Shown piece by piece: positions 10,246 to 19,160 of a stretch of 64,000 bases of DNA. Below the pieces are notes generated by a model. The model ran no database searches and was not told the DNA's origin. It saw only the letters and a list, made by a program, of their open reading frames with translations. This stretch comes from Ferruginibacter sp. (GTDB lineage Bacteria; Bacteroidota; Bacteroidia; Chitinophagales; Chitinophagaceae). The stretch's first letter is position 1, and each line of letters begins with the position of its first letter. The stretch lies in NCBI GenBank assembly GCA_025351645.1, contig JANXVN010000290.1, positions 31,489 to 95,488 of the forward strand, in the 5' to 3' direction. Position numbers and translations under genes: made by a program.

Positions 10246-10576
10246 AATATTGCGTCTTTAATTTTTTAGCCCTTTCTATTTGCTGTATGGGAGTTTTTTG
10301 CGTCTTTTTTTGAAAGGCATTTAAAAGTATTACTAATTAACCTTCATCAAAAAAACAAAAAATCCTAAAAATATTACTGCCTGAACTTACTCTAATCTCA
10401 TAAATGTCCTCATCAATATGCTTCAAATATTTTTCTGATACAAATGCTATATCCCTGATAACACGTATTGTCCATAGGATACGGTCCTGAACTTTTTTAG
10501 TCTGCTCATTATAAAATTCCCAAAAGTCATTACCATATACTTTTAAACTTCGTATTTGTCCTTTGAAATCTTCCAC
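10226..10576 (-). pseudogene. higB: HigB-type toxin (RelE superfamily) with in-frame TAA
   Basis: Ribosome-dependent mRNA interferase of the HigB / Gp49-like family. Translation from GTG 10574-10576 gives YGNDFWEFYNEQTKKVQDRI, IYEIRVSSGSNIFRIFCFFDEG, then TAA at 10337-10339. The same frame goes straight on with LVILLNAFQKKTQKTP and a charged helix to TAG 10226-10228. The uninterrupted family pattern is FDEG-K-LVVLLNGFQKKTQKTP, so one AAA-to-TAA change explains the break. The missing part holds the last strand and the QKKTQKTP segment needed for activity, so the 79-residue product should be inactive unless the stop is read through. Confidence 0.82.
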
Positions 10577-10580
10577 AGAG

Positions 10581-10611
10581 CAAAGTTACCTAATTAGGTA
10601 CTATTGGCAAA
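10581..10611 (-). promoter_or_regulatory. higBA promoter, Bacteroidota type
   Basis: On the minus strand TTTG (10608-10611), a 19-base spacer and TAACTTTG (10581-10588) match the Bacteroidota consensus TTTG-N19-TAnnTTTG exactly. Transcription would start within a few bases of the GTG start codon of higB, so the mRNA would be leaderless or nearly so. Confidence 0.7.
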
Positions 10612-10726
10612 TTTTTTATGTTTTGAATATTTGACTAGCACAACAAATTGCAGCACCTCTTTCAATTTCATTACCATCTTGTGCTTTTTACCTATCTATT
10701 TGTATATCTATCATTATTTTTGTAGC

Positions 10727-12625
10727 ATGTCGATAGTAACTACCATTCAAAAAAATGCCGCCGCTGCATTATCCATTTTATACAACCATTCGTTTACCGA
10801 AAAAGATTTTCAAATTAACCTTACCAAGCCTGAGTTTGAGGGCGATTATACTATTGTGATGTTTTCGCTGGTTAAGTCGCTCCGATTATCGCCGGAAGTT
10901 ATCGGCGATGCATTGGGGGGGTATCTTACCGGCAACCATCCTGAATTATTTTCTTCTTTCAATATAATTAAAGGATTTTTGAACCTCTCCATTACGGAAA
11001 GCTTTTGGACGGATTTGTTGCAATCAAATTACAGCAATGCTGATTTTGGCAAACAACAAAACAATGGAAAAAAGGTGATGGTAGAATATTCTTCGCCCAA
11101 CACTAATAAGCCGTTGCATTTGGGGCATTTAAGAAATAATTTTTTGGGATGGTCCATTGCTGAAATTTATAAAGCAAATGGATATGAGGTGATAAAAAGT
11201 TGCATTGTAAACGACCGTGGCATACACATCTGCAAAAGCATGATTGCCTGGCAGAAATATGCCAACGGTGCCACGCCACAAAGTACCGGCATAAAGGGCG
11301 ACCATTTGGTAGGCGAATATTATGTGCGCTTTGAAGATGACCTGAAAGCCGAAAGCCAAATCCTGATCAATAAAATTAAGTTGGCCGACCTATCTGATTT
11401 TAGCGGTGCTGAATTAGAAAAGCTTGATAAAATATTGATTGCCTTAACAAAGCAGGATGAAATAAAAGATGCGGAAAAAATTACTAAGCTGCACGAGGAG
11501 ATAAAAGAAATTGCCAGGAATAATACCGCGGTTATTAAAGAAGCCAAGCAAATGCTGCTGGATTGGGAAAAAGGAAAACCGGAAGTAATTGAACTTTGGA
11601 AAAAGATGAACGGCTGGGTGTACGAAGGCTTTGATATTACGTACAAGCGCATTGGCAGCGACTTTGATAAGGCTTATTATGAAAGCAACACGTATTTATT
11701 GGGGAAAGATATTGTGCAGCAAGGGCTGGATAAAAACGTATTTTTTAAAAAAGAAGATGGAAGCATTTGGATAGACTTAACTGCTGATGGGCTGGATGAA
11801 AAATTGGTACAACGCAAAGATGGGACTTCCGTGTACATAACGCAGGATATTGGCCTGGCACTACAGAAATACGAAGAATATAAAATTGACAGCAGCCTGT
11901 ACGTTATTGGCAACGAGCAGAATTACCACATGAAAGTGCTTCAGTTAATATGTAAAAAACTGGGTATGCCCAATGCAGATAATATTTTGCATTTAAGTTA
12001 TGGCATGGTTGAATTAACCACCGGCAAAATGAAAAGCCGCGAAGGCACCGTGGTTGATGCTGATGATTTGGTAGATGAAATGATAGCTACTTCGCAAAAG
12101 CATACGGAAGAATTGGGCAAGGTAAAAGATTTTACGCCGGCCGAATTGACGGATTTGTATGACACGATTGGACTAGGTGCAATGAAGTTTTACCTGTTAC
12201 GTGTAGACCCTAAAAAAACAATGGTTTTTAATCCGGAGGAGAGCATTGATTTTCATGGGTTTACGGGGCCGTTTGTGCAATATACGTATGCACGTATAAA
12301 AAGTATTTTACGTAAAGAACCATTGGTAGAAATTACCACTTTAGCGGATGCCGATTTGCTGAAATTAGAAAAAGAAGTGATTGTTATGCTGGAGCAATAT
12401 CCGGTAGCTTTAGAGACGGCTTGTACAGAGCACAACCCATCTGTAATTGCTATGTTTGTTTTTAACCTTGCTAAAACTTTTAATTCTTTTTATACAGAAC
12501 ATTCTATCGCCAATGCAGAAACGCCGGCTAAAAAACAACTGCGTTTACAGCTTGCGGTTATGACCGCAAATACTTTAAAAAGTGGCATGGAAATATTGGG
12601 CATCCGGGTGCCGGAAAGGATGTAG
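10727..12625 (+). CDS. argS: Arginyl-tRNA synthetase
   Basis: Class I aminoacyl-tRNA synthetase that charges tRNA-Arg in the cytoplasm. The start is the ATG at 10727 (MSIVTTIQKNAAAAL), giving 632 residues; upstream in-frame codons are low-complexity and overlap the higBA promoter. The N-terminal tRNA-recognition domain is followed by SSPNTNKPLHLGHLRNNF (HIGH motif, HLGH), a large helical insertion rich in Lys/Glu (about 210-290), the KMSKS equivalent KMKSREGTVVDADDLVDE, and the C-terminal DALR anticodon-binding domain ending in GIRVPERM. The helical insertion makes it somewhat longer than E. coli ArgS (577). It is transcribed divergently from higBA. Confidence 0.97.
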   Translation: MSIVTTIQKNAAAALSILYNHSFTEKDFQINLTKPEFEGDYTIVMFSLVKSLRLSPEVIGDALGGYLTGNHPELFSSFNIIKGFLNLSITESFWTDLLQSNYSNADFGKQQNNGKKVMVEYSSPNTNKPLHLGHLRNNFLGWSIAEIYKANGYEVIKSCIVNDRGIHICKSMIAWQKYANGATPQSTGIKGDHLVGEYYVRFEDDLKAESQILINKIKLADLSDFSGAELEKLDKILIALTKQDEIKDAEKITKLHEEIKEIARNNTAVIKEAKQMLLDWEKGKPEVIELWKKMNGWVYEGFDITYKRIGSDFDKAYYESNTYLLGKDIVQQGLDKNVFFKKEDGSIWIDLTADGLDEKLVQRKDGTSVYITQDIGLALQKYEEYKIDSSLYVIGNEQNYHMKVLQLICKKLGMPNADNILHLSYGMVELTTGKMKSREGTVVDADDLVDEMIATSQKHTEELGKVKDFTPAELTDLYDTIGLGAMKFYLLRVDPKKTMVFNPEESIDFHGFTGPFVQYTYARIKSILRKEPLVEITTLADADLLKLEKEVIVMLEQYPVALETACTEHNPSVIAMFVFNLAKTFNSFYTEHSIANAETPAKKQLRLQLAVMTANTLKSGMEILGIRVPERM

Positions 12626-12755
12626 TTTTTTTGTTTCTCGCAAAGATGCAAGGAAGCAAAGACGCAAAGGAAATGCAACTTTACGGTGAAGACTGGGTGC
12701 AGCATAAGCCCCATAATTAGTGGTAAAAGTTCCCTAAAAAACTGATGTAAAAGAC

Positions 12756-12854
12756 AGCCTCCCTGCCCTCCGAAGGAGGGTCCTAGCGTAGGCAATTTGA
12801 AGAGCTTTTATAATTCGTAGAGTCTGAAACCCTCCTTTAGAGGGCAGAGAGGCT
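12756..12854. repeat. Inverted-repeat element after argS
   Basis: Arms of 15 bp, AGCCTCCCTGCCCTC (12756-12770) and GAGGGCAGAGAGGCT (12840-12854), are complementary apart from one position and enclose about 70 bases that contain a second small palindrome (CCTCCGAAGGAGG). Just upstream (about 12640-12670) is a CGCAAAGA-like direct repeat. It looks like a small dispersed intergenic element. Confidence 0.5.
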
Positions 12855-12903
12855 ATAGCTGCTGTATTAGCCGGGACAACAATTGTATTGGCTACCACAC
12901 TTT

Positions 12904-13794
12904 TTACGGCAGCATCTTTTTTAAGCCTTCTTCAAAACTTATTGGGGCAAAACCTAATACTTTTTTTGCTTTATCAATTATAAAGCCAGTAGTAGCTGGC
13001 CTTTTAGCTGGTTGCGTAAATACGGAAGCATCTACTTTTTCTATTAGCGATGCATCAAGCTTCAAATATGCTGCCGTTGTTATAGCCATTTGATAAGGGC
13101 TTAAAAAAGTTTCGCCGGAAATATGATAGAGGCCTTGCGCTTTTTTTTGTGCTATCGATACAATTGCTTTTGCCAAGTCTTCTACATACGTTGGTGTACG
13201 CCATTGATCGCTTACTACTTTTATCTTTTTGCCCTGCTCCAGGTTTTCTTTTACCCAGGTGATGATGTTGCTTCTTGTGCCAAATAAAATATTGCCGTAT
13301 AGCAGGCAGGTACGTACTATAGCATGTGGAAGGCCGCTTTCTTCTACCGCTTTTTCGGCGGCTACTTTTGTGCTTCCATAATAACTTACGGGGCCAACAG
13401 TATCTTCTTCTTTGTAAGGGCCATTCATGCCATCAAACACAAAATCTGTTGATAGAAAGATGAAGAAGGCATTTATTTTTTTAGCCGAATCTACTAAAAA
13501 ACGAGTGGCGGTCACATTAATTTCCCAGGCCTTTATCGGGTTCTCTTCGCATTCATCTACCTGCGTTAAGGCCGCACAATGGATGACAGTATCTGGCTGC
13601 AATTTTTCCAACAGCAGGTTTACGGCCATGCCATCGGTTATATCCAGCGAGTGATAATGCAGGCGGCTATCCTGCAGTACAGAACGAGGTTCTCTTTTAC
13701 TAGTGGCAATTATTTCATGCTCGGTTTCATTTAGTAAAGTGTTTACCAAATACTGGCCCAGCAGGCCGTTTGAGCCGGTTATTAATATTTTCAT
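12904..13794 (-). CDS. RmlD-like NAD(P)-dependent sugar-nucleotide reductase
   Basis: Extended short-chain dehydrogenase, 296 residues, of the RmlD (dTDP-4-dehydrorhamnose reductase) family. MKILITGSNGLLGQYLVNTL is the nucleotide-binding GxxGxxG motif. VIHCAALTQVDECEENP, then FLSTDFVFDG and YYGSTKVAAE (catalytic YxxxK), follow in the RmlD order. The other rml genes are absent here, so a role in dTDP-rhamnose synthesis is not shown; it may reduce another sugar nucleotide or modified base precursor. Its ATG shares an A with the TAA of the prolyl oligopeptidase gene (TAATG), indicating co-transcription with that unrelated gene. Confidence 0.82.
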   Translation of the reverse strand: MKILITGSNGLLGQYLVNTLLNETEHEIIATSKREPRSVLQDSRLHYHSLDITDGMAVNLLLEKLQPDTVIHCAALTQVDECEENPIKAWEINVTATRFLVDSAKKINAFFIFLSTDFVFDGMNGPYKEEDTVGPVSYYGSTKVAAEKAVEESGLPHAIVRTCLLYGNILFGTRSNIITWVKENLEQGKKIKVVSDQWRTPTYVEDLAKAIVSIAQKKAQGLYHISGETFLSPYQMAITTAAYLKLDASLIEKVDASVFTQPAKRPATTGFIIDKAKKVLGFAPISFEEGLKKMLP

Positions 13795-15932
13795 TATAAG
13801 GTTGGGTTTACGCCCATGTTATAAAAAATGAAAGAATAAATATCTGCTATCGTCTCGATATTTTTTTTGGTATTGCTTGCGCCATGGCCGCTGTTAGTAT
13901 CAATGCGTATTAAAACCGGGTTGTTGCCTTTGTATTTTTCCTGCAGCGTGGCAATGTACTTAAAAGAATGTGCGGGCACTACCCTATCATCATGGTCTGC
14001 CGTGGTTACCAAAACAGCCGGATAACTGATGCCTTCTTTTATATTATGCAAGGGAGAAAACGCATAGAGGTTTTTAAAATTGGCGACATCTTTTTCGCTG
14101 CTGCCATAATCTGCAATCCAGTTCCACCCGATGGTGAATTTATGGAAACGCAGCATATCCATTACACCAACTTGTGCTATGGCTACTTTAAAAAGATCGG
14201 GGCGCTGGTTGATTACGGCACCGACTAATAAGCCGCCATTGCTGCCTCCGCGGATGGCCAGTTTTTGTTTACTGGTATATTTTTGAGCAATCAAATATTC
14301 GCCTGCGGCAATGAAATCGTCAAATACATTTTGCTTGTTCAGCAGCATGCCTGCATGGTGCCATTTTTCGCCATACTCGCCACCGCCGCGAAGGTTAGCC
14401 TGTGCATAAATACCGCCGGCGTTTAAAAACGGCAGCAAGGTTGCGCTAAAACCAGCCTCAAGGTTTATGTTGAAACCGCCGTAGCCATATAATAAAGTAA
14501 CATTACTTCCATCTAGCTTAATGCCTTTTTTGCTGATGATAAACATGGGTATTTTAGTACCATCTTTTGATGTATAGAACACTTGTTTGGTTTCGTAATC
14601 TGCAGGGGCGAAGCTTACTTCCGGCTTGCGGAAGATGCTGCTGTTGCCTGTTGCAATATCATACTTGTAAATTGTTGGCGGTACGGTAAAAGAAGTAAAA
14701 ATATAAAACACAAACTTATCATCTTTATTGCCTCCTAAGCGTCCGCCATTGCCCAATCCCGGATACTTTACTTCTTGCAATAATCTGCCTTTCATATCGT
14801 ACACATAGGTACGGGTGGTTACATCTTTTAAATAATCTACAAATAATTTTCTTCCTGCGGTGCTGGCGCTTTGCATTGGCTCCGGCATTTCTGAAATGAT
14901 GGTGACGGCTTTTGATAAATCGGGATTAATTATGCTGACCGCAATTACTTTTGCATTGGGCGCACCTGCATTGGTCTTTAATAAAAAATGTGTTTCTGTG
15001 TTATCTATCACGCTGTAATTATCATTGGTTATATTTTTTACCAATGGCTTAAAAGCGGTATCGTTGCTGGTTGTTAGGTCTTTAAAATAAATGGCGTTGC
15101 CGTCAAAGCCTTTGCCCCTATCGCTAACATCCAAATATAAATAACGTTCATCTTCGCTGGTTTCTACGGTGTTAAAACGTTGAGGATTTTCTTTGTTTTC
15201 ATACACTAGCTTATCTTCGCTTTGCGGCGTATTTATTATATGATAATACACCTGGTGGTTTTCATTCTTGGCGCTTAAATCGCTGGCACCAATTTCTGGA
15301 GATGGGTAACGGCTGTAATAAAAGCCATTACTTTTCCATGCGGCGCCGCTTATTTTTACCCATTTCAATTCATCTGCAAGGTTTTTGCCGGTTGCCATGT
15401 CCTTTACATAATAGGTTTGCCAATCGCTTCCGCCTTTGCTTAGGCCTACTGCAGCGTATTTGCCATCTTTGCTTAAAGAAAATAGTTGCAGGCGTGTGGT
15501 ACCATCGGGGCTTAATTTATTAGGGTCAATCACAACTTCAACCGCACCATCCAACCCTTGTTGGCGGTATAGAACGCTTTGGTTTTGCAAGCCATCATTC
15601 TTATAAAAATAAAACCATTCGCCTTTTCTGAAAGGAGCAGAATATTTGGGGTAGTTGAATACTTTTTCTATGGCTTCTTGAAAGTTTTTACGATAAGGTA
15701 TTTTATCAAGATAGGCATGCGTGACTACATTTTGAGCCGTTACCCAATCTTTGGTTTCCGCACTTTTATCATCTTCCAGCCAGCGGTACGGGTCAGCTAC
15801 TTTTGTGCCGAAATAAGTGTCGGTGGTGTCTACCTTTTTTGTAACAGGGTATTGCAACTGGGCACCTGCCTCATTTATTGCAGCTAAAGAACTTGCCAAC
15901 ATAATTATAAACGTTTTTTTACCTATTGCCAT
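13794..15932 (-). CDS. Secreted prolyl oligopeptidase (family S9A)
   Basis: Serine peptidase that cleaves short peptides after proline. Translation from ATG 15930-15932 gives 712 residues with a signal peptide (MAIGKKTFIIMLASSLAAINEAGA), so it acts in the periplasm. The beta-propeller (about 80-430) starts after the S9A N-terminal signature YFGTKVADPYRWLEDDKS. The hydrolase domain has the nucleophile elbow GGSNGG (Ser564), DHDDRVVP with the catalytic Asp (about 648) and SGHG (His683). Length and order match flavobacterial prolyl endopeptidases. Nineteen further in-frame codons upstream would disrupt the signal peptide and were left out. Confidence 0.94.
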   Translation of the reverse strand: MAIGKKTFIIMLASSLAAINEAGAQLQYPVTKKVDTTDTYFGTKVADPYRWLEDDKSAETKDWVTAQNVVTHAYLDKIPYRKNFQEAIEKVFNYPKYSAPFRKGEWFYFYKNDGLQNQSVLYRQQGLDGAVEVVIDPNKLSPDGTTRLQLFSLSKDGKYAAVGLSKGGSDWQTYYVKDMATGKNLADELKWVKISGAAWKSNGFYYSRYPSPEIGASDLSAKNENHQVYYHIINTPQSEDKLVYENKENPQRFNTVETSEDERYLYLDVSDRGKGFDGNAIYFKDLTTSNDTAFKPLVKNITNDNYSVIDNTETHFLLKTNAGAPNAKVIAVSIINPDLSKAVTIISEMPEPMQSASTAGRKLFVDYLKDVTTRTYVYDMKGRLLQEVKYPGLGNGGRLGGNKDDKFVFYIFTSFTVPPTIYKYDIATGNSSIFRKPEVSFAPADYETKQVFYTSKDGTKIPMFIISKKGIKLDGSNVTLLYGYGGFNINLEAGFSATLLPFLNAGGIYAQANLRGGGEYGEKWHHAGMLLNKQNVFDDFIAAGEYLIAQKYTSKQKLAIRGGSNGGLLVGAVINQRPDLFKVAIAQVGVMDMLRFHKFTIGWNWIADYGSSEKDVANFKNLYAFSPLHNIKEGISYPAVLVTTADHDDRVVPAHSFKYIATLQEKYKGNNPVLIRIDTNSGHGASNTKKNIETIADIYSFIFYNMGVNPTL

Positions 15933-16124
15933 ACAAGCGTATTTGACTGTATTATAATAATGTTCCAAATTAAACATTTTATAGCACATAGGCAGTACAT
16001 AAATGAGTTAAGCAGGGTTAAATTATTCAGTAGATATAACCGATGGATTAATTACACAAGTTAATTTGGTGTAGGTTTAGGAGGGTTAATTTAATTGTAA
16101 GCGGGCAAAGAATAAGGCGAATAA

Positions 16125-17180
16125 TTAAGGGTTTAATTGTATAGAAAGTACAAAAAGTATACGTTCATCAGTAAGGGCTTCATCGGCACTTATTTTTGTG
16201 GTTATCAAAAATTTATTGTCACTGCAATTCATGCACCCTAGTGTAACTTTTTCTTTAACAAAATTAATATTGCCGGTATTATCAGCTAATACTACGCCCG
16301 GGTTTGCAGACCGCCCTCCATAAAATTCAAAATCGGCATTATTCAGCCTTCTGAGTTCTGCCAACGTCATGCCGGCGCGGATGCCGCTTTTTAGCTGCCA
16401 TTTGTTTTCTGCAACAAAGGCATCATTATCCTTAAGGCTTTCCAGGCTTTGCTGGCCACCAAAAAGCAAGTGGCGGATGGTGCAGTTGTTTTCCTGGTCT
16501 TGCCAAATAAAAACTACCTGCCTTTCGGTATTATAAAATAATACGGAACATTTAGCCAATTCTTTATCGGGGAAATAATAGGTATCTTCTTTTACATTTT
16601 CTTTGCCAAAATAAAACGCCAGGTATTCCTGCGAAGTAAAAGAAAGTAGGTCATCGGCATACCGTAGCTTTTTTGAATCTACCGACTGCTGTTTTTGTAC
16701 CTGTATACAATACATTTTAAAAATATCTTCATTTTTAGGATAGGCAATAACCCTCATATCTCCCTGTTGAAAAATCAGGGGAGTTTTTACTAAAGAATCA
16801 ATGCTTTTGTGGCTAGTAAAACCTGCTGTTTTAAATTGATTTGCCAATTGCGTAAACTCTGCCAGGGAAGATGTTTGGTAAGTGATGCAAGCAGCTCCGT
16901 TTATATCTGACCTATAAAAAAAATGGGTGGATGAATCGGGATGCGGCTGCGGCGATTTATCCTTTTTACTGTAGGATAGCTTGAATTCGTAAGTACTTAA
17001 AACAGTGTCGCCAAACTGGTCTTTTTTGGTTATGCCGTAACCATTTTTTAACAGATAGCCATCAATTTTTGATTTTGATGAAGCAGCGGCAGCTAGCAGG
17101 TTATCTGCAGTTAAGCGCTGCCCTTTGGAAGCCACAGTCAGTAACTCTAAAAAACAAATAAAAAGTAATGTGTGCTTCAT
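16125..17180 (-). CDS. Exported protein of unknown function
   Basis: A 351-residue protein with an N-terminal signal peptide (MKHTLLFICFLELLTVASKG). I do not recognise a named domain. The body is mixed alpha/beta with polar strands. Near the end, SGIRAGMTLAELRRLNNADFEFYGG and a CMNC pair are the most distinctive features; the GMTLAELRRLN type of motif recurs in small exported proteins of Bacteroidota, probably as a folding unit rather than a catalytic site. It stands alone between the prolyl oligopeptidase and the sensor kinase with its own upstream gap. Function unknown. Confidence 0.7.
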   Translation of the reverse strand: MKHTLLFICFLELLTVASKGQRLTADNLLAAAASSKSKIDGYLLKNGYGITKKDQFGDTVLSTYEFKLSYSKKDKSPQPHPDSSTHFFYRSDINGAACITYQTSSLAEFTQLANQFKTAGFTSHKSIDSLVKTPLIFQQGDMRVIAYPKNEDIFKMYCIQVQKQQSVDSKKLRYADDLLSFTSQEYLAFYFGKENVKEDTYYFPDKELAKCSVLFYNTERQVVFIWQDQENNCTIRHLLFGGQQSLESLKDNDAFVAENKWQLKSGIRAGMTLAELRRLNNADFEFYGGRSANPGVVLADNTGNINFVKEKVTLGCMNCSDNKFLITTKISADEALTDERILFVLSIQLNP

Positions 17181-17268
17181 TTCTAACGTTTAACTATCTA
17201 ACAAATACAAACGAAATAAGGCCTTAGATATTTTACATTTTATAAATTTTATGTGTGCATAATAAATG

Positions 17269-19146
17269 CTACATTACCGGCATCAATATGGTAAAGCTGC
17301 TGCCATTATCGGGCTCGCTTTCTATCTGCAAAACAGCATTTATTTTGTGTAATAATTCCATCACTAAAAATAATCCTAGCCCGCTGCCTTTTTCGCCTTT
17401 CGTGCCTTTTGTGGAATTGTTTTGTTTGCTTAAAATTGCTGCTATCTGTTGTTCGCTAAGGCCTATCCCTTCATCTTTTACTGTTATGGCTACTTTACCA
17501 TTGGTATTAGTTGAAGTAATAAATATTGCCTTGTTGGCCGCACTAAATTTTATGGCATTGGTGAGCAGGTTACGCAGCGCAATAGATAAGATATCATAAT
17601 CACTTATTGCCATAGCCACGTTTATTTGTTGATGGATATGCAATTGCTTTTGTACCGCCTGGGCCTGTACATGGCTCACCGCATCGTGCACACAATCGGT
17701 TATGCTTACTGGTGTAATAGTTGCCTGCGTATTTTTTATCTGCACGTTTGCCCATGCCAGTAAATTATCCAGCATATCGCTAGTGTTTATTACAGCCATC
17801 ATGGTCTGCACCTTAAAAAACTGCTTTTTTTCTACTGATATCGTTTCGTTATCAGCCAATTTTAAAAAAGAGTGCAGGGTATTGAGCGGGTTGCGCAAAT
17901 CGTGGCTGATAATGCTGAACAGCCTGTCTTTTACCTGGTTGAGCGTTTGCAATTCATTTTTTTGCAGGCTGATTAGCTCGTTTTTATCCTGCAGGAGGGT
18001 ATTGCTTTTTTTAATTTTTAAATATAAAAAAGCCACTGCCCCCAATAACAAAACCGTTGCCAGGGCAATGATGATGGAAATATTCCGCTGGCTTTTTTGC
18101 CTGCTTACTTCTGCATCTTTTTTTACGATTTCTATATTTTTTTTATCTAGTTGATAGTCGCCTTCCAGCTCAGTAAGCTGGTTTTTATTGTCGTTGGTAA
18201 AAAGGCTGTCTTTTATATCGTAATACTTTTTTTGATAACTAGCCTGCTGCTGAAAACTTTTCATTTGTCCGTACATATCTGCCATGTTGCGGTAGTTTTC
18301 CATTTCGATATAAGGGTTATTGCTTTGGCGGCAATAATCAATACTGGTAACAAATGCAGCAGCTGCTTTTTCATAATTGCCAGCCTGGGCCTGCGTTGCG
18401 GCAATATTATTATACAGTGCCCCCATAACATCTGCGGGCGCTTTTTCCTTTTGCAGCAATGCCAGCGATGTATCAAAATAATTCATCGCCTTTGCTGTTT
18501 TTAATTGGTGCTTGTAGGTAAGGCCTATATTAGACAAGCCCTGGGCAATAGCATCTTTATTGTGTAAGGCCAATGCTATAATATAAGATTTTTGTAAAAA
18601 ATACATAGCCGTATCATATCGCTTTTGGGCATCGTTAATAGTGCCTCTTGAGTTAAAAAGCGACATCAGCTGCAAGCTATCTTTTAAAGTGGTTATCAGT
18701 ACTTCTGCCTGGTTGTAATAATCATCCGACTTTTTATAATCTTTTGTTTCGCTATACACTACACCAATAGACATTAAGGCATTGGTAAGCCGGTGGCTAT
18801 CTTTTAACTGCTCGTAAATTTTGGCAGACTGCTGGTAATTGGCTAACGATTTTTTATAATCAGATTTTAAACGGTAGCAAAATGCGATATCATAAAAATC
18901 GTTGGCGACTGTTAAAGGACGATTAAGTGTTTTCGCTATCTCTTGTGCTTTTTCAAAATATTCAACTGCTTTGCCAGGGTTATTATCCATATAATAATTG
19001 CCTATTTTATGGTATAGCTTTAACCGGCTGGTATCGGCAGTTTCTTTGTCAATTGCAGTAAGCAGGCTATCAACCTGTTGCCGGCTTTGGCTTGTAGCAC
19101 TTATAGCCATGGCCATACAGTAACTAAAAAAAAATAATTTATACAT
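17269..19146 (-). CDS. TPR-containing sensor histidine kinase
   Basis: Membrane sensor of 625 residues. A signal peptide (to about 19) is followed by a periplasmic array of tetratricopeptide repeats (about 40-310; for example YYMDNNPGKAVEYFEKAQEIA). Then come one transmembrane helix (about 356-377), a coiled coil, and the kinase core: FSIISHDLRNPLNTL with the phospho-accepting His415, NLLTNAIKFS (N box), VKDEGIGLS (G1) and GSGLGLFLVMELL (G2). This is the usual Bacteroidota TPR-kinase layout. It sits 14 bases after the LytTR regulator gene, so the two almost certainly form one system. The signal is unknown. Confidence 0.93.
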   Translation of the reverse strand: MYKLFFFSYCMAMAISATSQSRQQVDSLLTAIDKETADTSRLKLYHKIGNYYMDNNPGKAVEYFEKAQEIAKTLNRPLTVANDFYDIAFCYRLKSDYKKSLANYQQSAKIYEQLKDSHRLTNALMSIGVVYSETKDYKKSDDYYNQAEVLITTLKDSLQLMSLFNSRGTINDAQKRYDTAMYFLQKSYIIALALHNKDAIAQGLSNIGLTYKHQLKTAKAMNYFDTSLALLQKEKAPADVMGALYNNIAATQAQAGNYEKAAAAFVTSIDYCRQSNNPYIEMENYRNMADMYGQMKSFQQQASYQKKYYDIKDSLFTNDNKNQLTELEGDYQLDKKNIEIVKKDAEVSRQKSQRNISIIIALATVLLLGAVAFLYLKIKKSNTLLQDKNELISLQKNELQTLNQVKDRLFSIISHDLRNPLNTLHSFLKLADNETISVEKKQFFKVQTMMAVINTSDMLDNLLAWANVQIKNTQATITPVSITDCVHDAVSHVQAQAVQKQLHIHQQINVAMAISDYDILSIALRNLLTNAIKFSAANKAIFITSTNTNGKVAITVKDEGIGLSEQQIAAILSKQNNSTKGTKGEKGSGLGLFLVMELLHKINAVLQIESEPDNGSSFTILMPVM

Positions 19147-19160
19147 TATGTACTTAAAAT

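Noticed and set aside
10604..10726. A 41-codon N-terminal extension of ArgS.
   Set aside because: The extra residues are hydrophobic and aromatic without family match and overlap the higBA promoter.
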